A DNA stretch of 64,000 nucleotides from ZC4RG20 sp963782445 (GCA_963782445.1 CAWAJM010000001.1:4340001-4404000); one strand, 5' to 3'; positions 24,804-34,075 are shown, numbered from the stretch's first letter. Notes: a model not told the origin generated them from the letters alone. Made by a program: numbers and translations.

Positions 24804-25420
24804 TGAGCGAGCCCGCACTCACCGCAAGCCGGGGCACGCAGGCCGCAGCGGCACACACCGAGCAGGTGGACGCCGAGCGCGAATACGGGTTCTGGCTCTA
24901 CCTCATGAGCGATGCCGTCATCTTCTCCCTGCTGTTCGCCACCTACGCGGCCATGGTCCACCGCGTTGCGGGCGGCCCGCAGCCGGGCTCGCTGTTCGAT
25001 CTCGGGCACACGTTTTACGAGACGATGTCTCTGCTCGCGAGCACGTTTACGTTTGCCATGGCCAGGATCGCGGCCGCCGAAAAGAAGCGAAGCGCGACGC
25101 TTGCGTGGCTCGCAGTGACCTTCGTGCTCGGTCTCGGCTTTGTGTTCCTGGAAGCTTCGGAGTTCACCGGAATGATTACGCAGGGCGCGGGTCCGTCGCG
25201 AAGCGGCGCCCTGTCCGCGTTCTTCACGCTCGTCGGTACGCACGGACTGCACGTGAGCTCTGGACTCGTCTGGATCCTCGTGATGAGCGCACAAGTGCTG
25301 GTCAAGGACCTGACACCGCCGGTCGTCTCGCGCCTCGAGCGGCTCGGCATGTTTTGGCACTTCCTCGACCTGGTCTGGGTCGTGATCATCTCCGTCGTCT
25401 ATTTGCCGGGGGTCTTGTAG
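24803..25420 (+). CDS. cyoC: Cytochrome o ubiquinol oxidase subunit III
   Basis: The 205-residue product has five predicted membrane segments, beginning EREYGFWLYLMSDAVIFSLL and ending GMFWHFLDLVWVVIISVVYL. The VFLEASEF Glu and the GTHGLHV motif match subunit III of heme-copper oxidases, which stabilises the proton-uptake route of subunit I. ATG 24803 overlaps the cyoB stop (ATGA); cyoD follows after one base. Confidence 0.94.
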   Translation: MSEPALTASRGTQAAAAHTEQVDAEREYGFWLYLMSDAVIFSLLFATYAAMVHRVAGGPQPGSLFDLGHTFYETMSLLASTFTFAMARIAAAEKKRSATLAWLAVTFVLGLGFVFLEASEFTGMITQGAGPSRSGALSAFFTLVGTHGLHVSSGLVWILVMSAQVLVKDLTPPVVSRLERLGMFWHFLDLVWVVIISVVYLPGVL

Positions 25421-25421
25421 C

Positions 25422-25742
25422 ATGGACGGGGCGCCCGCCTCGAAGCCGCGCGGTCTGCGCGAGCCGCTCATCGGCTTCGGCGCCGCGATCGCCTTGACGA
25501 CGATTCCTTTCGCCCTGGTCGCGGCGAAGAGCGTTCCCGTCGCATGGAGCGTGACATCAATCGCCGTTTGCGGCTTGGCGCAACTTTTCGTGCATCTGCG
25601 CTATTTTCTGCGGCTCGACTTTCGGCCAAGCTCCCGGCACCGCCTGCTGGCAATCGGCTTTGCGGCCATCATCGTGTTTCTCGTGGTCGGGGGCACGGCA
25701 TGGATCACCGTCTCGCTGCATGCGCGCATGCTGCCTCGGTAG
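25422..25742 (+). CDS. cyoD: Cytochrome o ubiquinol oxidase subunit IV
   Basis: The 106-residue, three-helix membrane protein has IGFGAAIALTTIPFALVA, the VCGLAQLFVHLRYFLRLDF signature and a last helix ending in TAWITVSLHARM. Subunit IV assists assembly of CuB and the complex. It is the last gene of the cyo operon here; a cyoE farnesyltransferase, often the fifth gene, is absent, so heme O must be made elsewhere in the genome or the heme type differs. Confidence 0.93.
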   Translation: MDGAPASKPRGLREPLIGFGAAIALTTIPFALVAAKSVPVAWSVTSIAVCGLAQLFVHLRYFLRLDFRPSSRHRLLAIGFAAIIVFLVVGGTAWITVSLHARMLPR

Positions 25743-25866
25743 ACCGAGGCGGCCGACTCGCGCCGAAGGCCGGTCCCGATTACGATAGGCGGCAATTCAC
25801 GCCGCGCCCGTGAGGCGGCTTGGACCGGCCCCGAAGATACGCGTCGGCCGAAGTAGGAGCTTCGGA

Positions 25867-26037
25867 ATGAGAAGAGAAATCGTTGCCGTCATCTACGTCG
25901 TCGTCATGGCGGTCATGATCGTTGGAGTCGACGTGCTGTTCTTCAGGAACCGGCTCTGGGAACGCCTGGCCGTGAACGTGGGGCTCGTCCTCATATTCGG
26001 CGCGTTCTATTTCCGATTCTTCAACCGCGCCCCATGA
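25867..26037 (+). CDS. Small two-helix membrane protein of unknown function
   Basis: The 56-residue protein starts at ATG 25867, preceded by AGGAG at 25855-25859. It is almost entirely two membrane helices: IVAVIYVVVMAVMIVGVDVL, then RLAVNVGLVLIFGAFYFRF. Similar short proteins next to transporters or oxidases are often left unannotated. It lies between cyoD (124 bases) and the GntP permease (22 bases) in the same direction, so it may be a small partner of the latter. Confidence 0.65.
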   Translation: MRREIVAVIYVVVMAVMIVGVDVLFFRNRLWERLAVNVGLVLIFGAFYFRFFNRAP

Positions 26038-26059
26038 CTCTTACCGGCGACGCCCAACA

Positions 26060-27427
26060 GTGAATCCCGCCACCGCTGTCTCGACGAGTCCGTTGCTCTC
26101 ACTCGTCGCCTTTATCGGCGTCATCGCGCTGCTGCTCTTTCTCATCGCACGTTGGCGTTGGCATGTGTTCCTCGCCCTGCTCGTGCCGCTGCTGATCTTC
26201 GGGGTCGTGCCCGGCATCGTCACGCACAACTTTACCGCGGCGTTCGAAAAGGGGTTCGGCGACACTTTGGGTTCGATCGGCGTCGTGATCGTGCTCGGCT
26301 CGATCATCGCCGAAGCGCTGCGGCATACGGGCGCGATCCGCACGATTACGCGCACGATGGTGGCCGTTGTCGGCGCGCGGCGCATGCCGCTCGCCTTGAC
26401 GCTCACGGGGTTCGTACTCGGGATCGCGATCTTCTCCGACGTGGCGTTCGTGATTCTGAATCCACTCGTTCACTCCGCCGCCCGGGTGTTCGAAGTGCCC
26501 GTCGGCGTGATGTCCGTCGGGCTCGTGGGTGCGCTGCAGCTCACGCACGCGATCGTGCCGCCGACACCGGGTCCCCTCGCTGCCGCCGCGCTGCTGCATG
26601 CCGACGTCGGCAAGACGATCATCTTCGGCAGCGTAGCCTGTCTCGCCGGTTCGGCCGCGGCTTGGATCTGGGGACAATTCGTGATCGGGCCGCGCCTGCC
26701 GACGCCGCCTTCCGAGGAGTTCGCCGGGGAGGACGTCCTCGCGGACGAAGGGGGCCGCGGACTGGCGGCGGCGCTGCGCGCCTATGCCCCCATCGTCGTG
26801 CCGATCGCGCTCATCGCGGCGGCGAGCGTGGCCCGGCTCACGCTGCGCGAGGGGCACCCGCTCCGGGTCGCGCTGGCCTACGCCGGATGGCCGGTGGCCG
26901 CTCTTGCGATCGGCCTAGGGTTGTCGTTTTTGAACATCCGCACGCCCGAGCAGCGCCGCGACTCGACGACGCGCTGGGTCGAAGAGGGTCTGCGCGTCTC
27001 GGCGATGATCCTCGTCGTGACCGGCCTCGGGGGCTCGCTGAGCCAGATTCTCAAGGGCACTCCCGCGGTGGAGACGATCAGCGCTTTTTTCGTCGCCCAC
27101 GCGCTGCCGGCCATTCTCCTGCCGTTCGTGATCGGGGTCATCGGCAATATGATCACGGGCTCGACGACCGTCGGCGTCATCACGGCCGCCTCGCTCGTCG
27201 CGCCGATGCTGACGCAGCTGAACCTGTCGCCGGAGGCGGCAATGCTCGCCGGCGCCTGCGGCTCGGTCATCATCAAGTACGTGAACAGCAGTTATTTCTG
27301 GGTATGCACGTCGCTCACGCGCATGCCCGTCAACGAAGCCATCGCCGGTTACGGCGGTGCAACGCTCGTCGGCGGCATCGTCTCCTTCGCGGCCGTCTGG
27401 GCGCTTTGGGGCGCCGGCTTGATCTGA
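26060..27427 (+). CDS. GntP-family gluconate/organic-acid permease
   Basis: The 455-residue, about 12-helix inner-membrane protein starts at GTG 26060. Characteristic are the LGSIGVVIVLGSIIAEALRHTG segment, the IFSDVAFVILNPL and LQLTHAIVPPTPGPLAAA motifs of the first half, and FVIGVIGNMITGSTTVGVIT plus GACGSVIIKYVNSSYFW in the second half. Members import gluconate or related hydroxy acids with protons. No gluconate kinase lies beside it, so the substrate is not shown. It follows the small membrane protein by 22 bases. Confidence 0.9.
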   Translation: MNPATAVSTSPLLSLVAFIGVIALLLFLIARWRWHVFLALLVPLLIFGVVPGIVTHNFTAAFEKGFGDTLGSIGVVIVLGSIIAEALRHTGAIRTITRTMVAVVGARRMPLALTLTGFVLGIAIFSDVAFVILNPLVHSAARVFEVPVGVMSVGLVGALQLTHAIVPPTPGPLAAAALLHADVGKTIIFGSVACLAGSAAAWIWGQFVIGPRLPTPPSEEFAGEDVLADEGGRGLAAALRAYAPIVVPIALIAAASVARLTLREGHPLRVALAYAGWPVAALAIGLGLSFLNIRTPEQRRDSTTRWVEEGLRVSAMILVVTGLGGSLSQILKGTPAVETISAFFVAHALPAILLPFVIGVIGNMITGSTTVGVITAASLVAPMLTQLNLSPEAAMLAGACGSVIIKYVNSSYFWVCTSLTRMPVNEAIAGYGGATLVGGIVSFAAVWALWGAGLI

Positions 27428-27696
27428 TCGGGGGAAAGCTCAGAGCGCGGCCGCACGCTCTCGTCTTCGCAGCACCTGCGGCCATAGGTAATCGCCACCC
27501 TTCTCTTGAATGGGATATTGGGCGCGATTGATGCATTTGGGCCCGAATGGATTGTCTAACCCCTTCAATAGAAGCAAGAAAACGATGCCGAAGCAACGGA
27601 TTTCCTCTCGCCCGCCATAGGGGAGTATCATTTTGGAGACAGGGGGCCGCGAGCGCCCGGTTTTGTGGCAAAGGGGATTAGGAGCGACGAGACCCG

Positions 27697-28674
27697 ATGA
27701 TTAGAAACCGTCGCCAGTTCTTGCTCGATTTCGCTCGAGCCGGTACGGCCATCGCCGCCTTCGGAGGACTTCGATCGGCGGGCGGCCAGACGGTCGCAAA
27801 GACTCGAGCCGCCCCGGCGGCGAGCGAACCGCTCACCGCGACCGCTCTACGCGACGGCCTATTCCAGATTTCGGGCGCAGGCGGCAACGTGGTCGTGCGT
27901 CCGAGTTCGGATGGTCTCCTGCTGGTCGACAGCGGCTCCGCGGATCGCGCCCAGCAGTTGCAGCACCTCCTCGAGACGGAGCACGGCAAGATACCCGTCA
28001 GTCTCTTGTTCAATACCCACTGGCATGTCTCGCATACCGGGGGGAACGATCTGTTCGGCCGCGCCCATCCGACGATCGTCGCGCACGAAAACACGCGCCT
28101 CTGGATGAGCACGAAGTTCTTCGTCGATTGGCAGGACCGCCGTTATTTGCCGCGCGCGCCGGAAGCGCGCCCCAACAAGACCTTCTTTCCTTCGGATCCG
28201 CAGCCGCTCGAGGTCTCTTTCGGCGGCAAGCGCGTAGTCTACAGCTATCTGCGCGGCGCGCACACGGACGGCGATATCTACGTTTCGTTTCCCGAGAGCA
28301 ACGTCATCGTCGCGGGCGGCGCGGCCGTCGCGGGGCGCTACCCGATCCTGGACTACATCACGGGCGGCTGGATCGGCGGTCTGGTCGACGCGACTCAGAC
28401 CCTCATCGACATGTCCGACACGGAGACGCTCATCGTCCCCGCCGCAGGTCCTGCCCTGCATCGCGCGGACCTCGAAGCACAGCACGAGATGCTCTCGACC
28501 GTCCGCGTGCGCATCGAGACGATGGCGAACAAGGGCATGGGCATCGACGACATCATCGCCGCGGACATCACTAAAGAGTTCGATGCGCAGTTCGGCACGG
28601 ATGTCGCTTTGTTCATCACGAACATCTACCGAGGAATCTGGTGGGGAGGCAGGCTTCGCGGAGCCGCAGCGTGA
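27697..28674 (+). CDS. Metallo-beta-lactamase-fold protein with degenerate metal site, Tat-exported
   Basis: The 325-residue protein opens with a Tat-like signal (RNRRQFLLDFARAGTAIAAF). The MBL fold is clear: LLLVDSGSA, FNTHWHVSHTGGN, GAHTDGDIYV, VAGGAAVAGRYPILDYITGG. The zinc motif HxHxDH reads H108-W-H110-V-S112-H113, so the zinc-2 Asp has become Ser. The usual GHGP near the end reads AAGPAL, losing another His, and the GD in the preceding motif reads GG. It may bind one zinc or act non-catalytically. It heads a run of four genes separated by at most a few bases (DUF1592, DUF1552, ankyrin), so it is likely part of that exported system. Confidence 0.85.
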   Translation: MIRNRRQFLLDFARAGTAIAAFGGLRSAGGQTVAKTRAAPAASEPLTATALRDGLFQISGAGGNVVVRPSSDGLLLVDSGSADRAQQLQHLLETEHGKIPVSLLFNTHWHVSHTGGNDLFGRAHPTIVAHENTRLWMSTKFFVDWQDRRYLPRAPEARPNKTFFPSDPQPLEVSFGGKRVVYSYLRGAHTDGDIYVSFPESNVIVAGGAAVAGRYPILDYITGGWIGGLVDATQTLIDMSDTETLIVPAAGPALHRADLEAQHEMLSTVRVRIETMANKGMGIDDIIAADITKEFDAQFGTDVALFITNIYRGIWWGGRLRGAAA

Positions 28675-28677
28675 ACC

Positions 28678-31143
28678 GTGAAACGCATTCTTAAGACATC
28701 GTGTGTGACGGTGGCGGCGTTTTCGCTGCTCGCCGCCTGCAGCAAGTCGCCCGAGGAGGCCGTCGCCAGCCGCTGGGGGTTCTTCCACCAGTACTGCACC
28801 GACTGTCACAACGACCTCGACCTCACAGGCGGGCTTTCGCTCGAGAACAAATCGCCGTCCGACGTCACCAAAGATCCGGCGCTGTTCGAGCACGTGATCC
28901 GCAAGCTGCGGGGGAGCCTGATGCCGCCGCCCGGAGGGCCGCACCCGCCGCGCGAGCAAGTACACGCCTTCGTCTCGGCTCTGGAGGCCGACATCGACAA
29001 GGCGGCCAAGAAGCGGGGCCCGATGCCCGGTCATGTCGCGATTCATCGGCTGAGCCGAACGGAATACGCGGCCAGCGTCGAGAACCTGCTCGGCGTAAAG
29101 ATCGACGCGGAGAAGCTGTTGCCGGCGGATGCGGTCAGCGATGGCTTCGACAACGTCGCCGACGTGCTGCGCGTCTCGCCCACCTACCTCGATCAGTACA
29201 TCGAAGCCGCGCGGGAGATCAGCATGAAAGCCGTCGGTAATGCCGGTGGCCAGCTGACCCGCACGGAGTATCTTCCAAGCGCCGACGACTACACGCGTCA
29301 TATCGACGGCCTGCCGTTGGGCACGCGGGGCGGCGTGCTCGCCCGGCACTACTTCCCGGCCGATGGCGATTACGTGTTTACGCTCGGTGTTTCCTCCGAA
29401 TTGGGCGCCGAGCTCAGAGCCTATCCGCAGGGCTGGCTCCCCTACCGCACCCATGTCGTGCTGACGATCGACGACAAGAAGGCGTTCGAGGGCGAACTGG
29501 GCGGCGAGGACGACCTGAGAGCGGTCGACCAGAAGCTGATCTCGGCCGTCAACGCCATCAAGGATCGGTTCCGCAACATTCGCGTGCCGGTCAAGGCGGG
29601 CTACCACACGGTCGGCGCCACGTTCGTCGCCCGCAGCCACGCCGAATCGGACTACGAACTGCAGAGCCTGATCCCCGGCGAAGGCATTCCCGACGTTCCG
29701 CAGATGTTGGGCATGGAGATCGTCGGCCCCTACAACGCAAAGGGCATCAGCAAGCCGACCGAGAGCCGCCGGCGCATCTTCATTTGCCATCCGGAGACCG
29801 CGAAGGACGAGCCGGCCTGCGCGAGGCGCATCCTGACGCACCTCGCGACGCTCGCGTTTCGTCGCCCCGTGACCGACGCGGATATGGACAGGCTGCTGAA
29901 GTTCTACAACCGCGGCCGGCAGCTCGGCGGGTTCGATACGGGCATCCAGAAGGCCGTGATGGCCATCCTGGCGAGCACGGACTTTCTGTATCGCGTGGAG
30001 TCCGAGGACGTTCCCGCCGGCGTGAAGCCCGGCCAGCCCTATCGGCTCACGGACCTCGAACTCGCCTCGCGGCTCTCCTTCCTCATGTGGAGCCAGGGAC
30101 CGGATGCCGAGCTGCTGTCGCTCGCGGAAAAGGGCCGCCTCAGCGATCCCGACGTTTTCGATCAGCAGATCGACCGCATGTTCGCCGACCCGCGCTCGAA
30201 ATCGCTCGTCACCAACTTCGCGTTCCAGTGGCTCGGGCTGCGGACCCTCGATACGGTGGACCCCGATCCCGCGCTGTTCCCGAATTTCGACAACGACCTG
30301 CGCCGGGCCTTCGTGCGGGAAATGGATCTGTTTCTCGGCAGCATCCTGCGGGACAAGCACCGCAGCGTCGTGGATCTGTTGACGGCGAAGTACACGTTCG
30401 TCAACGAGCGGCTCGCGCGTCACTACGGCATCAGCGGCATCCGCGGGGACCGGTTCCGCCGCGTGGAGCTCAAGGACCCGCGCCGCTGGGGATTGTTCGG
30501 CAAAGGCGCCGTGCTCATGGCGACGTCATATCCCGATCGTACGTCCCCGGTCCTGCGCGGCGCGTGGATCATGGACCATTTGCTCGGTACGCCGCCGGCG
30601 TCGCCGCCGAAGGGCGTCAACACCACGCTGCCGGATTCGACGCTCGAGAACCCGAAGTCCGTGCGCCAACGGCTCGCTCTGCACCGCTCGAATCCCTCCT
30701 GTAACCACTGCCACGGCGTCATGGACCCGCTCGGCCAGGCGCTCGAGAACTTCAACGCGATCGGCGAGTGGCGCCTGCGCGAGCGCGATACCGGCGTGCC
30801 CGTCGATCCCACGGGCGAGTTGGCGGACGGCAGAAAGGTCACGGGCCCGATCGATTTGCGCGATGCCCTGACCGGCAACCCCCAGCAGTACGTGCAGACA
30901 GTAGTGGAAAAGCTCATGACTTTCGCACTCGGCCGCACCGTCGAGTACTACGACATGCCGACGGTGCGCGCGATCGTGCGCGATTCGGCCCGCAGCAATT
31001 ACTCGTTCCTGTCCATTATCAAGGGCGTCGCCAAGAGCCCGGCGTTCCGAATGCGCAGCCAACCGAAGGCGCAGGAGGAAGAAACGGTGGCGAGCGCCGA
31101 GAGCGGCAAGTCGCGCAGCGGCGAGTCAGCAGGAGGAGACTGA
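28678..31143 (+). CDS. DUF1592/DUF1587/DUF1588/DUF1585 cytochrome-like lipoprotein
   Basis: The 821-residue product starts at GTG 28678, three bases after the MBL gene. A lipobox (LLAAC21) is followed by a single heme c motif C40-T-D-C43-H44. Then come, in order, DUF1587 (IHRLSRTEYAASVENLLGV, about 120-190), a central beta-rich region, DUF1595 (ILTHLATLAFRRPVTDADM), DUF1592 (LASRLSFLMWSQGPDAELL), DUF1588 (GKGAVLMATSYPDRTSPVLR) and DUF1585 (ITGPIDLRDALT-like, then EKLMTFALGRTVEYYDMPTV). This architecture is frequent in planctomycetes and some gammaproteobacteria, always beside a DUF1552 gene, as here. An electron-transfer or oxidoreductase role in the cell envelope is inferred from the heme; the substrate is unknown. 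Confidence 0.92.
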   Translation: MKRILKTSCVTVAAFSLLAACSKSPEEAVASRWGFFHQYCTDCHNDLDLTGGLSLENKSPSDVTKDPALFEHVIRKLRGSLMPPPGGPHPPREQVHAFVSALEADIDKAAKKRGPMPGHVAIHRLSRTEYAASVENLLGVKIDAEKLLPADAVSDGFDNVADVLRVSPTYLDQYIEAAREISMKAVGNAGGQLTRTEYLPSADDYTRHIDGLPLGTRGGVLARHYFPADGDYVFTLGVSSELGAELRAYPQGWLPYRTHVVLTIDDKKAFEGELGGEDDLRAVDQKLISAVNAIKDRFRNIRVPVKAGYHTVGATFVARSHAESDYELQSLIPGEGIPDVPQMLGMEIVGPYNAKGISKPTESRRRIFICHPETAKDEPACARRILTHLATLAFRRPVTDADMDRLLKFYNRGRQLGGFDTGIQKAVMAILASTDFLYRVESEDVPAGVKPGQPYRLTDLELASRLSFLMWSQGPDAELLSLAEKGRLSDPDVFDQQIDRMFADPRSKSLVTNFAFQWLGLRTLDTVDPDPALFPNFDNDLRRAFVREMDLFLGSILRDKHRSVVDLLTAKYTFVNERLARHYGISGIRGDRFRRVELKDPRRWGLFGKGAVLMATSYPDRTSPVLRGAWIMDHLLGTPPASPPKGVNTTLPDSTLENPKSVRQRLALHRSNPSCNHCHGVMDPLGQALENFNAIGEWRLRERDTGVPVDPTGELADGRKVTGPIDLRDALTGNPQQYVQTVVEKLMTFALGRTVEYYDMPTVRAIVRDSARSNYSFLSIIKGVAKSPAFRMRSQPKAQEEETVASAESGKSRSGESAGGD

Positions 31144-32489
31144 TGTTTATCACGAAGAAGCACCTATCGCGGCGAACCTTTCTTCAGGCCGGAGGCGTAA
31201 CGGTCGCGTTGCCGCTGCTGAGCGCCATGGTGCCGGCAAGAACGGCCCTGGCCCAGACGGCCGCGGCCGTGAAGCCGAGGATGGGCTTCTTCTACCTGCC
31301 CCACGGGGCGATCATGGACAACACCCACTGGGGCAAGTCCATGAATCGTTGGACGCCGGATAAGGTGGGGCGCGACTTCGATTTCAAGAAGATCATCGAG
31401 CCCTTCAAACCGCATCAAAGCCAGATGACGGTCGTCAGCGGCCTCGGCAACCACCCGGCGGAAAGCTCGGCCGTCCACGCGATCATTCCGGGCACATGGC
31501 TCAGTTGCGTGCACCCGCGCCGCTCGCAGTCGCCATATGCCGGCGTCACGATCGACCAGATCGCCGCGCGCCACATCGGTCAGGCCACGCCGCTGCCTTC
31601 GTTGGAAATCGCGACCGCGGTGCGCGGCGGCAGCTCTTCCTGCGATGCCAGTTATGGCTGCAGCTACGCGCGGACCATCTCGTTCCGGACTCACACGACG
31701 CCGCTGCCGATGGAAACCGATCCCGGCAAAGTGTTCGAGAAGATCTTCGGCCGCGGCCACACGCCGGCCGAGCGCAAGGACATCTCGGAAGACTTCACAA
31801 GCGTTCTCGACATGGTGCAGTCCGAGGCCTCGTCCCTGCGGCGCAAGATCGGGCCAGGAGACCGGGCGATCGTCGACGACTATCTCGACAGCGTGCGCGA
31901 GATCGAGCGCCGAATTCAACTGCTCGGCCAGCGCGACCTCTCGAACGTCGATCTGCCGAAGATCCCCGTGGCGGAGCCGGCCTTCCCCGATCACCTGAAG
32001 CTGATGTTCGATCTGCTGACCGTCGCTTATCAGACGAACATGACGCGAATCGCAACGTTCATCCAGGTCGCCGAAGTCAGCAACCAGTCATATGCGTTCG
32101 TCGGCGTGCCCGATGCCTTCCATCCGCTCTCGCACCACGGCGAAAAGAAGGACGCGATGGAGAAGCTGGCCGTCATTCAGCGTTACCACAGCCAGATGTT
32201 CGCCGACTTCCTGGCAAAGCTTTCGACGATGCCGGACGGCGATGCAGGCTCTATGTTGGACAACTCGATCTTCCTATACGGCAGCAACATGAGCAACAGC
32301 AACAATCACGATACGTTCCCGTTGCCGACGCTCGTGTTCGGCCACGGCGGCGGCACGATCAAAGGAAACCAGCATCTGCGCTACCCCGATCATACGCCCC
32401 TTGCCAACGTGCTCTTCACCTTGCTGCTGCGCGCGGGCGTGCCCGTCGAATCGATCGGTGACAGCAACAGCGAGCTAACGGAGATTTGA
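31143..32489 (+). CDS. DUF1552 family Tat-exported protein
   Basis: The 448-residue product begins with a Tat signal (KKHLSRRTFLQAGGVTVALP). The body matches DUF1552: MGFFYLPHGAIMDNTHWGK, FKPHQSQMTVVSGLGN, AESSAVHAIIPGTWLS, the Asp/Glu-rich SVREIERRIQL helix, and YGSNMSNSNNHDTFPLPTLV near the end. The fold resembles alkaline-phosphatase-superfamily-like sulfatase relatives, but the metal site is not established. ATG 31143 overlaps the DUF1592 stop by one base. The pair is expected to work as a two-protein envelope complex. Confidence 0.92.
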   Translation: MFITKKHLSRRTFLQAGGVTVALPLLSAMVPARTALAQTAAAVKPRMGFFYLPHGAIMDNTHWGKSMNRWTPDKVGRDFDFKKIIEPFKPHQSQMTVVSGLGNHPAESSAVHAIIPGTWLSCVHPRRSQSPYAGVTIDQIAARHIGQATPLPSLEIATAVRGGSSSCDASYGCSYARTISFRTHTTPLPMETDPGKVFEKIFGRGHTPAERKDISEDFTSVLDMVQSEASSLRRKIGPGDRAIVDDYLDSVREIERRIQLLGQRDLSNVDLPKIPVAEPAFPDHLKLMFDLLTVAYQTNMTRIATFIQVAEVSNQSYAFVGVPDAFHPLSHHGEKKDAMEKLAVIQRYHSQMFADFLAKLSTMPDGDAGSMLDNSIFLYGSNMSNSNNHDTFPLPTLVFGHGGGTIKGNQHLRYPDHTPLANVLFTLLLRAGVPVESIGDSNSELTEI

Positions 32490-32491
32490 GC

Positions 32492-34075
32492 ATGAAGCGA
32501 TGGCGCAGGCGTGTGCTCGAGGCACGGCTGCAAACGGCCTTGGCGGGGCTGCTGCTGCTCGGGGCATGCACCTCCGTCCTGGCGGCCGAGCTCGTCGACG
32601 ACGCGCAAAAGAACGACACTCAGGCGGTCATCGCCGATCTCGCGCATGGCAGCGACGTCAACACGCGGGCGGGCGACGGCACCACTGCGCTGCATTGGGC
32701 CGTCTACAACGGCAACGTGGGGCTCGTAGACCGGCTCGTCGCCGCGGGCGCCAACGTCAACGCCAAGAACATCTACGGCGCGACCCCGCTGCGGCAGGCC
32801 GCGGTCACGGGCGATGCCGCGGTCGTCAAGACGTTGCTCGATGCCGGCGCCGCCGTCGACGAGCCCGGTCCCGACGGCGAGACGGCGCTCATGGTGGCCG
32901 CGCGCGGGAACGGCGTCGAGGCGGCGAAGCTGCTCATCGAGCATGGCGCGAACGTCAACGCTCACGAACAGTGGAAGGGCCAGACGGCCTTGATCTACGC
33001 CGCCGCGGAAAGCCAGCCCGAGATGATCAAGCTGCTGCTCGAGCACGGCGCAAACCCCAACGCGCAGTCGAAGCCCAATGTGTGGCAACGGCAGGTGTCC
33101 GCCGAACGCCGGCGGATGTACCGGCCGATCGGCGGCCTCACGGCCCTGATGTATGCGGCGCGGCAAGGCTGCGTCGAGTGCGCTCGCGCGCTCGTCGAGG
33201 GCGGGGCGGACCCGGATTTGTCGAACCCTCGAAACGTCGTGCCGCTCATCGTCGCGCTCGAGAATTTCCACTTCGACCTCGCGGCTTACCTCGTGAAGGC
33301 GGGCGCGACGCTGGACATCTGGGACTGGTGGGGACGGTCGCCGCTGTATGTGGCCGTCGACATGGACACCATACCGCGCGGCGGCCGCCCGGACCGCCGC
33401 TCGACGGACAAGACGACGGCCCTGGATGTCGTCAAGCAGATTCTCGAGGCCGGGGCCAACCCCAATCTCCAGCTCAAGCTCACGCCGCCGTATCGGGCCC
33501 GCCCCCAGGACCGCGGCTGCGACGGCATGCTGACGACGGGCGCCACGGCGCTTTTGCGTGCCGCGAAAACCTTCGATGTGCCCGCGATGAAGGTGCTGCT
33601 CGCGCACGGCGCGCGCTGGAATCTGCCCAACGACGCCGGCGTCACGCCGGTCATGGCCGCGGCCGGCTACGGCTCCGTGGAATGCGACATCAGGGTCTAC
33701 GGCAATCACTACATGTCGGGCGACGTCCAAGCGAAGTCGATCGCCGCGCTCCAGGTGCTCCTCGATGCCGGGGCCGACATCAATGCCCGGACGACCGGTG
33801 GGCGGCGCGGACATGGGCCGGGTCAAACAGCCCTTTTCGGCGCCGCGTTCTGGGGCTGGGACGACGTCGTGAAGTACCTCGCCGAGCACGGCGCCAAGAT
33901 CGACGCGAAGGACGAGAAAGGCAGGACGGCGCTCGACGCGGCCCTCGGCCGAGCCGGCGGACACGGCCGCGGTCAGTCGATCATGGTCTTCGATGAGACG
34001 GCCAAGACCCTTAAGACCTTGTGCAGCGCAAGCCGCGATTGCGATGTGTCCGTGCTGGCGGGATCGACGAGCTAG
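32492..34075 (+). CDS. Exported ankyrin-repeat protein
   Basis: The 527-residue product has an N-terminal signal (LAGLLLLGACTSVLAAE) whose GAC could act as a lipobox. About nine ankyrin repeats follow, each carrying the TALHWAVYNGN / LLDAGA / GANVNA pattern, with two insertions: around residue 200-215 (RQVSAERRRMYRPIGG) and around 290-350 (PRGGRPDRRSTDKTTA). It ends with two Cys (TLCSASRDC). Ankyrin stacks bind other proteins, so it is likely the scaffold of the DUF1592/DUF1552 pair. It starts two bases after the DUF1552 stop and ends the operon. Confidence 0.93.
   Translation: MKRWRRRVLEARLQTALAGLLLLGACTSVLAAELVDDAQKNDTQAVIADLAHGSDVNTRAGDGTTALHWAVYNGNVGLVDRLVAAGANVNAKNIYGATPLRQAAVTGDAAVVKTLLDAGAAVDEPGPDGETALMVAARGNGVEAAKLLIEHGANVNAHEQWKGQTALIYAAAESQPEMIKLLLEHGANPNAQSKPNVWQRQVSAERRRMYRPIGGLTALMYAARQGCVECARALVEGGADPDLSNPRNVVPLIVALENFHFDLAAYLVKAGATLDIWDWWGRSPLYVAVDMDTIPRGGRPDRRSTDKTTALDVVKQILEAGANPNLQLKLTPPYRARPQDRGCDGMLTTGATALLRAAKTFDVPAMKVLLAHGARWNLPNDAGVTPVMAAAGYGSVECDIRVYGNHYMSGDVQAKSIAALQVLLDAGADINARTTGGRRGHGPGQTALFGAAFWGWDDVVKYLAEHGAKIDAKDEKGRTALDAALGRAGGHGRGQSIMVFDETAKTLKTLCSASRDCDVSVLAGSTS

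Noticed and set aside
22779..24818. 679-codon minus-strand frame opposite cyoB
   Set aside because: Antisense shadow of cyoB; extremely His/Glu/Arg-rich.
27859..30423. 854-codon minus-strand frame opposite the MBL and DUF1592 genes
   Set aside because: Antisense shadow; no motif, while the plus strand has coherent domains.
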